DNA from: Gentiana macrophylla
Taxonomy: Eukaryota; Streptophyta; Magnoliopsida; Gentianales; Gentianaceae
DNA length: 64,000 nucleotides
Direction of reading: 5' to 3'
Assembly: GCA_026214975.1 (NCBI GenBank)
Contig: CM047809.1
Coordinates: 32,585,977-32,649,976, forward strand
Shown: positions 12,001 to 25,096 of the stretch, piece after piece
Layout of the letters: each line of letters begins with the position of its first letter
Position numbering within the stretch: position 1 is the first letter of the stretch
Translations under genes and position numbers: made by a program
The notes under the pieces: model-generated
Database searches by the model: none
What the model was told of the DNA's origin: nothing
The model's input: only the letters and a program-made list of their open reading frames with translations

Positions 12001-13400
12001 AGATTTTTATTTTTATTTTTTATTATTATTTTTTTTTTTTTGGAGAACAGGCGTTGAGTTTTATTATTTTTTTATTTTGTTTTTATGGAGAGAAGACGTT
12101 GAGTTGTTGTTGGGTTTTTTTTTGTTTGTTTGTTTTTTTTTTTTTTTTTTTTTTTTTTTGGTTTTGGTTCTGGATGCGGAAAAGTTACAAATAAAAAATA
12201 AAAAATAAAAAATTGTTATTTTCTCTCTTTTACCCAATATTTCAAACGGTTATATCTTTTTGGTATAAAACTCTGATTATCGTAATTCTTTCATCATAAT
12301 TCATATTTTATTCGTCGACACGATCAGAGACACCGTGATGCAGAGACACTATGATGCATTGACCACCCCAGTTCAATGACCACATCGATGCATTGACCAC
12401 CCCAATGCAGTGACCACCGCGATGCATTGAGCACCCCGATGCATTGACCACCGTGAGGCAGTGACCACCCCCGATGCATTGATCATCGCGATGCGATGAC
12501 CACCCGATGTATTGACCACCACGACGCGCGGTGACCATCGCGATACATTCAAAGATTGGGATGCAATGACAACCGCCATACATTGACCACCTCGATGCAT
12601 TGACCACGCGATGTATTGATCACCGCGATCAGTTGGCCACCGTGATGCACCGACCACCGTGATGCATTGACCACCCCGATGCAGTGACCATCCCCGATGC
12701 ATTGACCACCGCGATGCAATGACCACCCGATAGGTGACCATCCCGACGCATTGACCACCACGGCGCAATGACCATCGGGATGCAATGACCACCGCGATGT
12801 AGTGACCACTGCGATGCATTGACCGGTGACCACCCCTGATGCAGTGACCACCCCTGATGCAGTGACCACCGTGATGCAGTGACCACTATGATTCATTGGC
12901 CACCGTAATGCATTGATCACCCCGATGCCACAATGCATTGACCACCGCGATGCGGTGACGTTCCCGATGCAGTGACCACCCCCGATGCATTGACCACCAC
13001 GATGTAGTGACCATCGCGATGCATTCACCACTAGGATGCAATGATCACCCCGATGCAGTGACACTCAATGACACCAATATTTTATGAAGTGACACCCAAT
13101 GGAAACAACATTTTATGAAGTGACACCCTATGCAATGACACCCAATGACACCAACAATTTATTCCAAATCATACTCAAACCCACCATCAAATTCATGTCA
13201 CTGTACCAATTTTCTGAATTAAAAAACAGATAAGTAAAAACGATTTGTTGAACATCTTGAAAACATTTTAAAAAATCAAATGTATATTCTGTGAATTCGC
13301 AGTAGACAACTTATAACTTACACATTACAAATGTGAAGAATAATTCTTATAATTAATGGTTTGCCTTGCCCAATGAACCTTGTGATTCTTAGCAACAATG
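12001..13400. repeat. Tandem segmental duplication, copy 1
   Basis: About 1.4 kb that recurs as copy 2 at 13441-14370 plus 23568-23955. Order in both copies: poly-T tracts, a 'gagaagacgttgagttgttg' type segment, a unique part ending in a GTCGACACGATCAGAGACAC block, the 17-bp minisatellite, and a 3' block with two repeats of TTTTATGAAGTGACACCC. Copy 2 was later split by the 9.2 kb LTR element. Confidence 0.85.
12335..13060. repeat. Minisatellite array 1, 17-bp unit GATGCATTGACCACCGC
   Basis: A continuous array of variants of a 17-bp unit with some 18-bp members, about forty units judged from length. Units with GCATTG and GCAGTG variants alternate in places, giving a partial two-unit higher order. 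Minus-strand ORFs of up to 171 codons across the array are by-products: the unit has no stop in any minus-strand frame, and 17 codons (51 bp, three units) form the repeat of each conceptual peptide. Confidence 0.93.
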
Positions 13401-13440
13401 AACCTGGGGTGTTCATCATCACATAGTCTGTATCTGCAAT

Positions 13441-14370
13441 GATTTTTATTTTTTATTTTTTGGTTGGAGAACAAGCGTTGAGTTTTATTATTTTTATGGA
13501 GAGAAGACGTTGAGTTGTTGTTGGGTTTTTTTGTTTGTTTGTTTGTTTTTTTTTTTTTTTTTTCTGGATGCGGAAAAGTTACAAATAAAAAATAAAAAAT
13601 TGTTATTTTCTCTCTTTTACCCAATATTTCAAACGGTTATATCTTTTTGGTATAAAACTCTGATTATCGTGATTCTTTCACCATAATTCATATTTTATTC
13701 GTCGACACGATCAGAGACACCGTGATGCAGAGACACTGTGATGCATTGACCACCGCGATGCATTGACCACCCCAGTTCAGTGACCACATCGATGCATTGA
13801 CCACCCCGATGCAGTGACCACCGCGATGCATTGAGCACCCCGATGCATTGACCACCGTGAGGCAGTGACCACCCCCGATGCATTGATCATCGCGATGCAG
13901 TGACCACCCGATGTATTGACCACCACGATGCAGTGACCATCGCGATACATTCACCATGGCGATGCAATGACAACCGCCATACATTGACCACCTCTGATGC
14001 ATTGACCACCGTGATGCAGTGGCCACCGTGATGCACTGACCACCGCGATGCATTGACCACCCCGATGCAATGACCACCGCGATGCAATGACCACCCGATG
14101 GGTGACCATCCCGACGCATTGACCACTACGGCGCAATGACCATCGGGATGCAATGACCACCGCGATGTAATGACCACTGCGATGCATTGACCGGTGACCA
14201 CCCCGATCGCGGTGACCACCCCCAATACTGGTGACCTATCGTGATGCGGTGACCCGCGTGATTCATTGGCCACCGTAATGCATTGATCACCCCGACGCGG
14301 TGACCACCACGATGCATTGACCACCGCGATGCGGTGACGTTCCCGATGCAGTGACCACCCCCGATGCATT
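13441..14370. repeat. Tandem segmental duplication, copy 2 (5' part)
   Basis: Repeats 12001 onward with small differences, including a shorter poly-T run. It breaks inside the minisatellite at 14370 because of the LTR element insertion and resumes at 23568. Confidence 0.85.
13720..14370. repeat. Minisatellite array 2 (5' part)
   Basis: Same 17-bp unit as array 1, with a similar order of variant units, showing that the array was duplicated as a block. It stops at ...GATGCATT, which is the LTR element's target site. Confidence 0.92.
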
Positions 14371-16200
14371 TGTTAGTAATATCATCCGCAACGGAAGCGA
14401 TTTAAGGATATTGATCTATAAAATACACGTAATAAAATAACTAGATCTATATCTACAAGGGGGTTGTAGAACATACCTCTTGGATCTCAAAATCCAAGTT
14501 GGAGAACCGCAATAGAAAGAACGAACGAAGGTGTGAAGAGCACCGCGATCTTCCGTACGTGTGATCCAAGCAACTCCCGGTGGAAGGAAATCCTCGTCTC
14601 GAATCCTTCTGATATGCTACCCGGAAAAATCTCCAAGATTTTCCCACTTATTCCCTTGGCCGAATTTTTGCTCCTTCTCTCTAAGAGAAGTCGAAATTTA
14701 TGTGTGTCTAAGGCAGGAGAAGAACTCTTTATATAGGAGAGTAAAACTTATCCTCCAAGGATTTAATAATTAATACAAAATCAATTATAATAATCCCATT
14801 AAATAAAAGATAATCCCATAATATTCTAGAACAAATCTAGAATAATATTTATCTTTATTTCTTACCATAAATATTTATCCAATAAATATTTTATGAATAT
14901 GTCTTATTAATACACAAGAAAACAATTTCTTGTTTCCCAAAATAAGCCATGGGGCGAAAATACCACATATTGACCTAGTCAATATTAATTTTTGCCATTA
15001 CAACAATAATTGGGCAAGATTATGGAAAATGTCTTTTCCACATATTTAATTATTTAGCCCAACTAATTTAATAGTCCACTAAACAATTAATTCACATATC
15101 GTTTTAATAAAGTCCACCAAGAACTAAATTAATATTATTAGGATTCGACGTCCGAGAATAGCTATGCTATTTTAGGAGGCACGTCGGGGACCATGGACTA
15201 ATAATCAGCGGCTCCGATAAATCAAATAAATAATTATAGAATAATTACATTCGATAAATCAATCATAGGAATATGCCACCATAATCCCGTGACTGCACTC
15301 CTCCGATTATAAGATTATATTTATCTCCTCACGAGAATAATAATAAGCGTCCATTGATATAATCATTACATATGGATTAATCCTCCATAGACTGTTCATT
15401 CTAAATCGGGAAGTTACCGTTAACCCTTTTCAGAACCTCTTATCCTTATTTACCATTAACCCCCTAGTGATCAATTAATTCATACAACTCATTTGGTAGC
15501 TAATCGGTGTAATATGAACTCGTGGATCGATCGGTTTCTAGGATTAACAAATAAAGGAATCGTTTCATCTACTTCCATAAATGGAAGGAATGGATTCGTA
15601 TCTCGTGATAACACAGACTACTCACTCAATCCAGTACAATGCCAAGATGGGGTAATTCAGACCACAGACTCAGTGTAATCCTTAACCGTCAAGTCAAACC
15701 TCATACTGATTCAAGCAGTTGACTGTGATCACCTCAGGATTAAGATATATCCATAAATATGATCATCCATTGATTCGATAAGAATTCTCGATCACGGAAT
15801 TATATCGTGAACTCTAATCAAATCGGTCCAGCCCTATATGATATATCTATCATATATAAATGCCCCATTAGGTTCTCTTAACCGAAAGTCCGGATAAGAC
15901 AATCACACCTATTGTGTTCTGGGCGCATTAATAGCACGTTAAAGGAGAGACCCGATACTCTCGATTAACTTCACTACGGGCTAATTGTATTTTAAGTACA
16001 TCTTCACTAACTCAATCATCCCGTGTATATACCATACACTAAGTTAAGTGATTACATAAACAATATACTTTAGGGTTTTCTGTAGTGTAATTACTATTGT
16101 CACATCGGTGAATATGAGAATAATAAATATGAATAATAATATCATTTCATTTATTAAATAAAACAATTACAAAATTGTCTTTCGGGCATCACACCTAACA
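14371..16200 (-). repeat. 3' LTR of the LARD-like element
   Basis: 1830 bp, paired with 21733-23567. TG...CA termini with the inverted TGTTAG/CTAACA ends. Many of the differences from its partner fall at CAG or CTG sites (see findings). Confidence 0.9.
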
Positions 16201-19200
16201 ATCTCCCACTTGCACGAAAGCATGTGATTAATTGTTTTAGAGCACACCCTATTATTTAAAATACAACAAACTACATCTCCCACTTGCTCTAAAGCAATGG
16301 AGACTCATCCCGTATTCTAGTACCCACTAAGCATATCATAACCATTTCGGATGACAAAATACACTCCGAGTGTGCCGTCGTAGGATAGGTCGGTGACTCG
16401 GGAGTACCTACATCTAAATGTCATGGGTCTTAATGATTAGTCGGGTTGTCGGCCCGAGACGATCCGTAGAATCGAAGCGTTACCGGTCCATCTAATCATG
16501 TGGTAACCGAGTAAACATCGAGCCCGAGATCGACTTAACGATCATCCTCAATCGACTTAAAGTCAAAATCGATTGTATCACACATATCCAAGTTCACACA
16601 TGAATATGTCCGCATATTATTCCTCGTTCTCTCAAGATACTAAAGGACATACTAAACTTGCTTTGTTAACCGCCGAATCTAAGATTCGATCAAAGTTGAC
16701 GCTCAATAACCGACCATCTCTTACTAGAAAGAGAATCTATCCCATTTCTCTTGATCCGAAGATTTAGAGAGTCATTCCCTGAGGCATAGGGTAGAACTTC
16801 CTCGTTGAATGTTGCATACACAGATGCATCATCTTAACCAATAAGATGGATGGGAAACCGGTGGATCGATTCTAATGAATTTGACCGAGTCAAACTCTTA
16901 AGAATGTTGTCCAAATCTCTGTTGAGAGAATTGTGGTATTGTCGATTTCGACTTGAGATAACACACCCATGTTGATTCCTAGTGCAAGTGTTATCCTTCA
17001 CAAACACTAATGTATATATTCACTCATTTGTACTAAAATTGATATCCGGTCTACAAAAGACTTATCAATATTCGGTCAAATCCACATATTGTAGAAATAT
17101 ATGACTTCCAATGACCGAGAGGTTTGCTTTTATCCACAAAGGACATAAGCCTTGTGAGTCATCTGTCATAAGTTCATAAGGCAATACCTTCTGCTTTTGA
17201 ATGAATCCAGACTCCGTTTGTTTGGCAAGAAAATCTCGAGGAATCACCCTATTTTCGCTTTTGAACGAAATCATGCAATACCAAACTCATTCTACTCTTT
17301 TCCGTGTAGATCCAATTACTCCCTTTGGGCCTGAGATGCTCAGGTGGTTCTACAAGAGCATAAACAGGCGGAGTACCGAACTCCATTTACTGTGGTTATG
17401 GATATTAAACCAACCTCTATTATCGAGAATCTATATCGCTCACAAAAGAGCCATAGGTCATCAATCGATCCTCGGACTACAAAGTCCATGAGAACCCGTG
17501 AATGGGTAATGGATAATCATACTCCCACTACATTCTAGGTGGATCGAAATTCTGATCTAGTTTAGTAGTATTTAGTGTTATCACCAACAACCGATGTTGG
17601 ATGTGGTCTGATTTTAATCAGTTAGTAACTACCTTGAGTAAACGTATTTCAAGGTTCAAGGTTTTTCTTTGTTCATGGACTCTATCGAAAGGATGCAATA
17701 AAGATAAGCGTCCCTTCCCGATTTCATGAATCTTATAACAAACCTTTTTCTCAATGCTACAAGATATATAACGATTGGTCACTGACCGAACGTGTGCGCA
17801 AAATTCTCAGACCTACCTTCAAGCACCGTGTGCTAAATGCTTATATTTAGGGAAGTGGGGTGAACCGAATCCACACCTTATCCGTAAATTCCAAAGCATA
17901 TTCTAGGTAGACTTCTCGGTCTTACATTTTAATGTAAACCGTTATTTCGCTTCCAATATGTTTATTGAGTTAAGCAGTGTATTGTAGCACATCTAAAACT
18001 ATATAAGGCAATTTAACGGTTTCTCACTTAGTGAGAACATGTCACAATGAGGCAGGCTGAGCATCAGTCTCGAGGACTATGAATGGCCTATTCCGAGTAT
18101 AGAATACTCTATCTCTGTTGAAAAACAGAGAAACCTCGCAATATTTTGGATAAACTTACCGGAGTGTTTGAATAGTTATCAGACAAGAAGTCACTACTCG
18201 GAAGCTCCTACTAGCTCGTATCTTTCATCAGACCCCGAAGGTCGTCATGAACAAGCTATGTTACTTCTTTATAACCATTATCCTTTCCCGATTGAAAGGA
18301 AACTTAGTCATTGAACCTTTGAGACAATATAACCAGACTGGGAGAAAAGGAATCACCCTGAGCCAGTCTTCAGGTCTTGTCTTTTAGGGACTATGCACTA
18401 ACTATGGAATATGAAGAATCGTTTATCTAAATATGGAAACCAATTGCTTTTAACAGTTCTTAAGATGTGTTTTATATACATATTTAATAGATTCTAAGTG
18501 GTTTTGACTTTATCAAACAAAAGTCCGAGTCTTGGATTCGTACTACAAATGGTATATTCACTTTCTATACGACAAACAAATTATCGGATAGAAGGTAAAT
18601 CCATTCGTTCCAACGAATCTTAAACTGAAAATAAATTTTCCGCGATATCCAAGGATTGAATCCGAGATTCATTTCCTTATATCACTCCCACTATTCTAGC
18701 TAAAATTAACTGCCCGTTGTTTACTCCTTTAATTGTTAAATGCACTGCTACCTTGTTCTTCCAAAGAACTTAGCTCGAGAAAATCGCCAAGGATTCATAT
18801 GTTGGTGATCCCAAATCACTGTCCTTATCCTATGATTTTCAGTTAATTAATTTTTCGGTTCAGCCTTAAAATTTTCTTAGTTTAGATGACTAACACTTTT
18901 AGACATATTCTCCCATTCTTGACTTTCCGTGAATGAAAATGAGTCTTGAACAATGTTCGTTTGAGTAGACACTACTCTTGAACCGTGGGATGTCTATTTC
19001 GAGTGTTACTCGTCGGGACTTGTCGGATATCATAACATTAAAGCTCCCACTAGTTTATCGGTTCCAAATACCGTCTAACGAGCAATGCTTTATTTTTATG
19101 ATTTTACGATTTTTCGATTAGAAAATCTTTCGTACATAGTTCTAATGTTTCCAGAAAATCAACAAATCATAGAAACTCCCACTAGTTCTTCGATTCCAAA

Positions 19201-21710
19201 TATCGTCCAACTAGCGACATTTCATGACTTTCCGGTTTTCAATTAGAACGATTACGTGTGTAGTCGATTACACTTTTCTAATGTTCTAGAAAACAACAAA
19301 TCATAAAGCTCCCACTAGTTCATCGATTCCAAATATCGTCCAACTAGTAACACTTCATGATTTTCCAATTTTTCAATTAGAAAATTACTCGTGTAATTAC
19401 TACACACTCAAAATTCACTAGAAGAATTTTAAAGTCCGAAATCACCTAAGTTTGTCTCCGTTTGACATTTAGTGACACTAGTGACATACCTATATGTCAC
19501 TCTGATTTTTAAAAGGCTTAAGAGAAAATATCTCTTTTCGAAAATTAATTGCATTATCGATTAACTAGTTCAACGTCCTAGTTACTTTCCACTTTTTAAC
19601 GAAGTCAATACTAGTCAATTATAAATTTTAAGCAATTTAGTAAGGGATATAATGTTGTAAATAAAATGACATGTATTAATTCAAGTTTAACACTACTATA
19701 TTATTTTATTTTAGGAATTGTAAACTAAAAAATAAGTCTACTCTACCATTCCAAGGTTTTAACTCTCGCATCTCGATCTGCCGCCGTAGTGGTAGGTCAA
19801 AGAGATGACGGTTAAATCGAGACAATCTCATCAATGAATAACTTGTGAGAATCAAACATCCCACGAGAATCGAACATCCCTTAATTCATTGACTACCTTC
19901 CTTTTTTAGCCTAGATATTACCAAAAATATCCTTTATGAGTGTGACCTACTATATCGGATCTCTTAGGTACGCCCGAGTGTGCCGTCGTAGGATAGGTCG
20001 GTGACCCGGACGAGTACCCGTAAATCCTATCCTTTCGGAGACCAAGCCATGAATGTTGATAGGGTGAACACCATCCGTCCGGGGGACGAAATCAAAGCGC
20101 CGCGAGGCGTCACCTTCTCTCACTTACTTGTATCTATAGTAGAGGCCGTGGGGTTGGTGTCGCCTCCCCGCTCCCACTCAATATTTTGGAAGTGGTGGTG
20201 GGTTAACTAACCACGTCTTTTGATGTTAACATAAAAGTACATCAAATCAAGGATTCGAATGGTGTCGGTAACGAGGCAAGCCTACCCGTCCTATTCGTTG
20301 GAACATATGTGACGATCGGACGAAATCGGGTCAAGACGACCCATTGAGATAAGAAGGAATCACCCTCCGTTCTCCGGTGTAGCTTAGTCTTGCCGGACCC
20401 CGTGCATACATCACACTAGGAGGGTTAAGTCGGTCGAGCCTAGCTCAGTTGACCACCCAACCTATAGGCGAACCGTTTTTATCCAAGATTTATTGTTCTT
20501 TTACCATCATTCAATCTTGTAGACACTACGAATCGAAAACGTGATCTCGTTTGGGCTTTAAGGCGGTTCACCGAGAACACACACCGAAAGGCTTAACGAT
20601 TTCATAACCCGTCCTCGGATCTTTAATTAGTTACTAAATTTATTAATTACCACGTATTAATTAAATTTCAACTAATTACACGAGTTTGTATACATGCATA
20701 TTTTAATTACCAAAATTAAAATTCTACATGTATGCACGGAGTGGATTTATGATATGATGCATGTCATGGCAATTCGATTTTATATCTATTTTATGATCAA
20801 ACACATAAAAAATAAATTGCGGAAAATTTAAAGCACCGAGATGGATGGCCGTTAAGCGCGCGTATCTAACCTATTAGAAAATAAATAACCAAACCCTAAC
20901 TAGGGTTTACTACATTCTAACATAATCTGCAGCTGTTCAAATTCTTCGATGATCGGAAACCAAACGAACTTGGATCGTGACGAAACTTTTCAGATCTGTT
21001 CTTCATTCCTCGGGCTTCAATAAGGACGGTTGGATCGGAGATTTGACTTGTCAATTTTCTCCAGTGAGCCGCTCAACTTGCTGCTGGATCTGATTTTTTC
21101 AGCAGTGCCTCAAAGGCTTCCCGAGGCCGATCGGAAATCGAGATGAATCCCGATCGACCTGAAATTTTTATGTCACGTCAAAAACTCCATATTTATCGAT
21201 CTGACCGGTTGGATTTGCGTTTCAACGGTTCAAACTCTCCCAGAAATTCGAGGAAGTCACAGGTATGGTTTATGTGAATCCTGCGTTTTTCTGTTACAGC
21301 AGCTTCTTTGCAGCAACGAACGGATATCAAAACGGACTCCGATCGACGTCAAATTTTGTGGAATTGTTCATCATCTTCCAATATTGATACTGACCGGAGG
21401 GATAATCGTTTCAACGGCTCAATCAACGGGAAAAATGAAATAACTAAACAGATCTATTTTCTGGAAATTAAAATTGCAATAAAAAAAATTACATAATTTC
21501 ATATACTCATATGGACGAATTTTCATCGTTTATATGAGTTTACAATAGATCTAACGGGTGTTGATGCCAACCCCAATCCATCTCTTCAACCACACGACAT
21601 TCATAAGCATAAAAAAAAATAAACATATGCATCGCCCCCAAAAAAATTGGGACAAAATATACATGTTTACTCACTCCTAGATCTAATATTTTATACGTAT
21701 AAATATAGAT
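16201..21710 (-). other. Non-coding interior of the LARD-like element
   Basis: No protein domain is recognisable on either strand. Two structures stand out. A ~132-bp unit containing CTCCCACTAGTT and CCAAATATCGTCCAACTAG is repeated three times in tandem at about 19041-19430. A ~50-bp block around GAGTGTGCCGTCGTAGGATA occurs twice (about 16370 and 19975). ORFs at 17201-17538 and 20001-20210 are short and lack homology that I can name. Confidence 0.7.
19041..19430. repeat. Three tandem ~132-bp repeats carrying a CTCCCACTAG core
   Basis: Cores at 19044, 19176 and 19309. On the transcribed minus strand each unit contains CTAGTGGGAG, similar to the element's own polypurine tract (AGTGGGAG), so the units may be extra copies of a plus-strand priming sequence. 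That function is inference. Confidence 0.75.
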
Positions 21711-21730
21711 CACCTGGCGGCCGATACCAC
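21711..21730 (-). other. Primer-binding site of the LARD-like element (initiator tRNA-Met)
   Basis: On the minus strand, two bases inside the 5' LTR, the sequence TGGTATC...GCCAGGTG matches the complement of the 3' end of plant initiator tRNA-Met (TGGTATCAGAGCCAGGT) apart from a small change in the middle. This supports the minus-strand orientation. Confidence 0.75.
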
Positions 21731-21732
21731 TT

Positions 21733-23567
21733 TGTTAGTAATATCATCCCAACGGAAGCGATTTAAGGATCTAGATCTATAAAATACACGTAATAAAATA
21801 ACTAGATCTATATCTACTGAGGGTTGTAGAACATACCTCTTGGATCTCAAAATCCAAGTTGGAGAACCGCAATAGAAAGAACGAACGAAGGTGTGAAGAG
21901 CACCACGATCTTCCGTACGTGTGATCCAAGCAACTCCCGGTGGAAGGAAATCCTCGTCTCGAATCCTTCCGATATGCTACCCGGAAAAATCTCCAAGATT
22001 TTCCCCCTTATTCCCTTGGCCGAATTTTTGCTCCTTCTCTCTAAGAGAAGTCGAAATTTATGTGCGTCTAAGGCAGGAGGCTCTCTTTTATATAGGAGAA
22101 GTAAAACTTAGCCTCAAGGATTTAATAATTAATACAAAATCAATTATAATAATCCCATTAAATAAAAGATAATCCCATAATATTCTAGAACAAATCTAGA
22201 ATAATATTTATCTTTATTTTACCATAAATATTTATCCAATAAATATTTTATCTTGGCATTAATGTCTTATTAATCACAAGAAAACAATTTATTGTTTCCC
22301 AAAATAAGCCATGGGGCGAAAATACCACATATTGACGCAATCAATATTAATTTTGCCATTACACAATAATTGAAGCAAGATTATGGAAAATGTCTTTTCC
22401 ACATATTTAATTATTTAGCCCAACTAATTTAATAATCCACTAAACAATTAATTCACATATCGTTTTAATAAAGTCCAACAAGAACTAAATTAATATTATT
22501 AGGATTCGACGTCCGAGAATAGCTATGCTTATTTTAGGAAGCGCGTCGAGGACAATGGACTAATAATCGTGGCTCCGATAAATCAAATAAATAATTATAG
22601 AATAATTACATTCGATAAATCAATCACGAGGAATATGCCACCATAATCCCGTGATCGCACTCCTCCGATTATAAGATTATATTTATCTCCTCACGAGAAT
22701 AATAATAAGCGTCCATTGATATAATCATTACATATGGATTAATCCTCCATGCATCGCTCATTCTAAATCGGGAAGTTACCGTTAACCCTTTTCGTAACCT
22801 CTTATCATTATTTACCATTAACCCCCAGTGATCAATTAATTCATACAACTCACCTGGTAGCTAATCGATGTAATATGAACTCCATGGATCGATCGGTTTT
22901 TAGGATTAACAAATAAAGGAATCGTCTATCTACTTCCATAAATGGAAGGAATGGATTCCGATATCTGTGATAACACGGACTACTCACTCAATCCGAAGAC
23001 AATGCCAAGATGGGGTAATTCGGACCATTGGACTCGGTGTAATCCTTAACCGTCAAGTCAAACCTCATACCGATTCAAGCGGTTGATCGTGATCACCTCG
23101 AGATTAAGATATATCCATAAATATGATCATCCATTGATTCGATAAGAATTTCGATCACGGAATTATATCGTGAACTCTAATCAAATCGGTCAAAATTTAC
23201 ATATGATATATCTATCATATATAAATGCCCATTAGGTTCTCTTAACCGAAAGTCCGGATAAGACAATCACACTATTATTGTGTTCAGGCGCATTAATAGC
23301 ACGTTAAAGGAGAGACCCGATACTCTCGATTAACTTCACTACGGGCTAATTGTATTTTAAGTACATCTTCACTAACTCAATCCTCCCGTGTATATACCAT
23401 ATACATCGAGTTAAGTGATTACATAAACGATATACTTTAGGGTATTACGTAGTGTAATTACTATTGTCACATCGGTGAATATGAGAATAATAAATATGAA
23501 TAATAATATCATTTCATTTATTAAATAAAACAATTACAAAATTATCTTTCGGGCATCACATCTAACA
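21733..23567 (-). repeat. 5' LTR of the LARD-like element
   Basis: 1835 bp, partner of 14371-16200. Ends in CTAACA followed by TCATT, after which the minisatellite sequence resumes. Confidence 0.9.
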
Positions 23568-23955
23568 TCATTGACCAAAGACGACGATCAATGACCATCG
23601 CGATGCATTCACCATTGGGATGCAATGACCACCCCGATCTGATGACACTCAATGACACCAATATTTTATGAAGTGACACCCAATGGAAACAACATTTTAT
23701 GAAGTGACACCCTATGCAATGACACCCAATGACACCAACAATTTATTCCAAATCTTACTCAAACCCACCATCAAATTCATGTCACTGTACCAATTTTCTA
23801 AATAAAAAAAAACAAATTAGTAAAAACGATTCGTTGAACATCCTGAAAACATTTAAAAATCAAATGTATATTTCGTGAATTCGCAGTAGACAACTTATAA
23901 CATACACATTACAAATGTGAAGAATAATTCTTATAATTAATGGTTTGCCTTGCCC
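23568..23955. repeat. Tandem segmental duplication, copy 2 (3' part)
   Basis: Begins with the last few minisatellite units (to about 23640) and then matches 13060-13345, including the TTTTATGAAGTGACACCC repeats and the 'ggtttgccttgcccaat' segment. It continues into the flank of the MATH pseudogene. Confidence 0.85.
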
Positions 23956-24334
23956 AATAATTTGTTTTGTTTCCAAGTAAATCTTTTGGGTGCATCTTTT
24001 ACTATTCTTTAAACCACACCAACCCAAACTGACTTGTAAAATTCAAAAGCATAAGCTGCAATTCCTTTTTTCACACCCTTACTCACTTTTGTCCTCCCTA
24101 TTTAAAAGAAAAAAAATTTCAAGTATCCATTTACACCTAGACTCCACATCGAAATTTTCCCTGGAGAATTGCCTAGAACATGTACCTTTTGGTTGTCATG
24201 AATTTCATTGAGAGGAACAACAAGAACCTTATGATTCTTAGCAACAATGAACCTTGTGATTTAGGCAACTTCACTAGAAATAGCTTCGTGCACTCCTGCC
24301 AAAACAAATCATATAAAGTAGTATTCTTGACAAT
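23956..24334. other. Non-coding flank of the MATH pseudogene
   Basis: No gene seen. A short 'attcttagcaacaatgaacct' type block near 24235 is also found at 13388, which ties this flank to the duplicated segment. Confidence 0.4.
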
Positions 24335-25096
24335 TTAGCATCGACGAACTTCTGTCAGGTAATAATGGACTCTATTCACAAACGGAACTGAGAAGAAACA
24401 TAAATACCTTGGCCATTTTACATTTGGTGGCAAATAAAGACAGAGCAATGTTTCAAAACCATGCCTCCACCACATCCCAAGACATTCTCCCACATGTGCA
24501 TCATCAAGCAAGAAATGAGCAAGAACACTATGCAATCGTGAATGGCTGAAGAGCTTGGACCTTCAACTAAACCACCGTTATCCACATTCTGTTCAGCATC
24601 GGTTGACTCTTCTTCTCTTAGGAGACAGTTGTACCTAATAGAGCTTCATTACTGTATAAAAAGCCAAGCTTAGGGTCTAATAGATAATTCGAAGGTGCAA
24701 AATCGCACCAACCATGTGATTTCTTTTTCGATGAAAACCGGTGCCAGCTATCCCTCGAAATCGACTTGGAAGTATCACACGAATGCTCAATCCATAATTG
24801 GTAGCAAGCAAAGCAATCCCATTTAGAGGAAGTAGTATTGCGAGGATCCATAATTTGAAGATAAATGCTGATATAAGCAGGAAGAGCTTGAGAATTACCT
24901 TTAGGGTAAATTAATAGGCGGCAATCATAACCACCTACCTCAAAATACTTGCTCCATAGTGCACATGAGTCTTGTTTTTCGAAAAATTGGTAACAGTCCA
25001 TTTGCATATATCCGCGTCATCAACTCTCCGATCAACAACCACCATATTGCCGGCGGACGCAGGGTCTCTGGAAGAAGAAGGATCCTCCACCGCCAC
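24335..25096 (-). pseudogene. MATH/TRAF-like domain gene, 3' portion (broken)
   Basis: A host-gene fragment on the minus strand. Residues recognisable as a plant MATH (meprin and TRAF homology) domain run from about 25010 to 24640: KWTVTNF, then after a shift LWSKYFEVGGYDCRLLIYPK, SIYLQIMDPR, SSKWDCFACY and DSWHRFSSKKKSHGWCDF. MATH domains bind partner proteins, often as adaptors in ubiquitination. A 2-bp insertion separates KNKT from ALWSKYF, and the reading stops at ...LGTTVS near 24618, so it is non-functional. A further minus-strand segment at 24335-24535 (SVLAHFLLDDAHVGECLGMWW) may be a later exon, but I cannot assign it. The 5' end of the gene lies at 30191-30341, on the other side of Copia B. 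Confidence 0.75.
25092..25096. repeat. Target-site duplication of Copia B (left)
   Basis: GCCAC, identical to 30191-30195. Confidence 0.9.

Larger units (their letters stand above)
14371..23567 (-). mobile_element. Complete non-autonomous LTR element (LARD-like, Copia-type signals)
   Basis: Two direct LTRs (14371-16200 and 21733-23567, 1830 and 1835 bp) start TGTTAG and end CTAACA. Flanks GCATT and TCATT form a 5-bp target duplication with one mismatch, inside the minisatellite. On the minus strand a primer-binding site follows the right-hand LTR and a polypurine tract (CAAGTGGGAGATTG) precedes the left-hand one, so the element is transcribed leftwards. The 5.5 kb interior has no ORF longer than about 96 codons and no gag, protease or RT motif that can be recognised. 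This matches large retrotransposon derivatives that rely on proteins from a partner element. Confidence 0.88.

Noticed and set aside
12335..13060. CRISPR-like direct repeats
   Set aside because: Units are contiguous with no unique spacers, and the DNA is from a plant.
12308..14369. Overlapping minus-strand ORFs of 85-171 codons in the minisatellite, as possible repeat proteins
   Set aside because: They arise in all three frames of a 17-bp repeat without stops, and no frame is favoured.
24618..25007. MATH-domain ORF as an intact gene
   Set aside because: The N-terminal part is in another frame and separated by Copia B, and the C-terminal part of the protein is missing.
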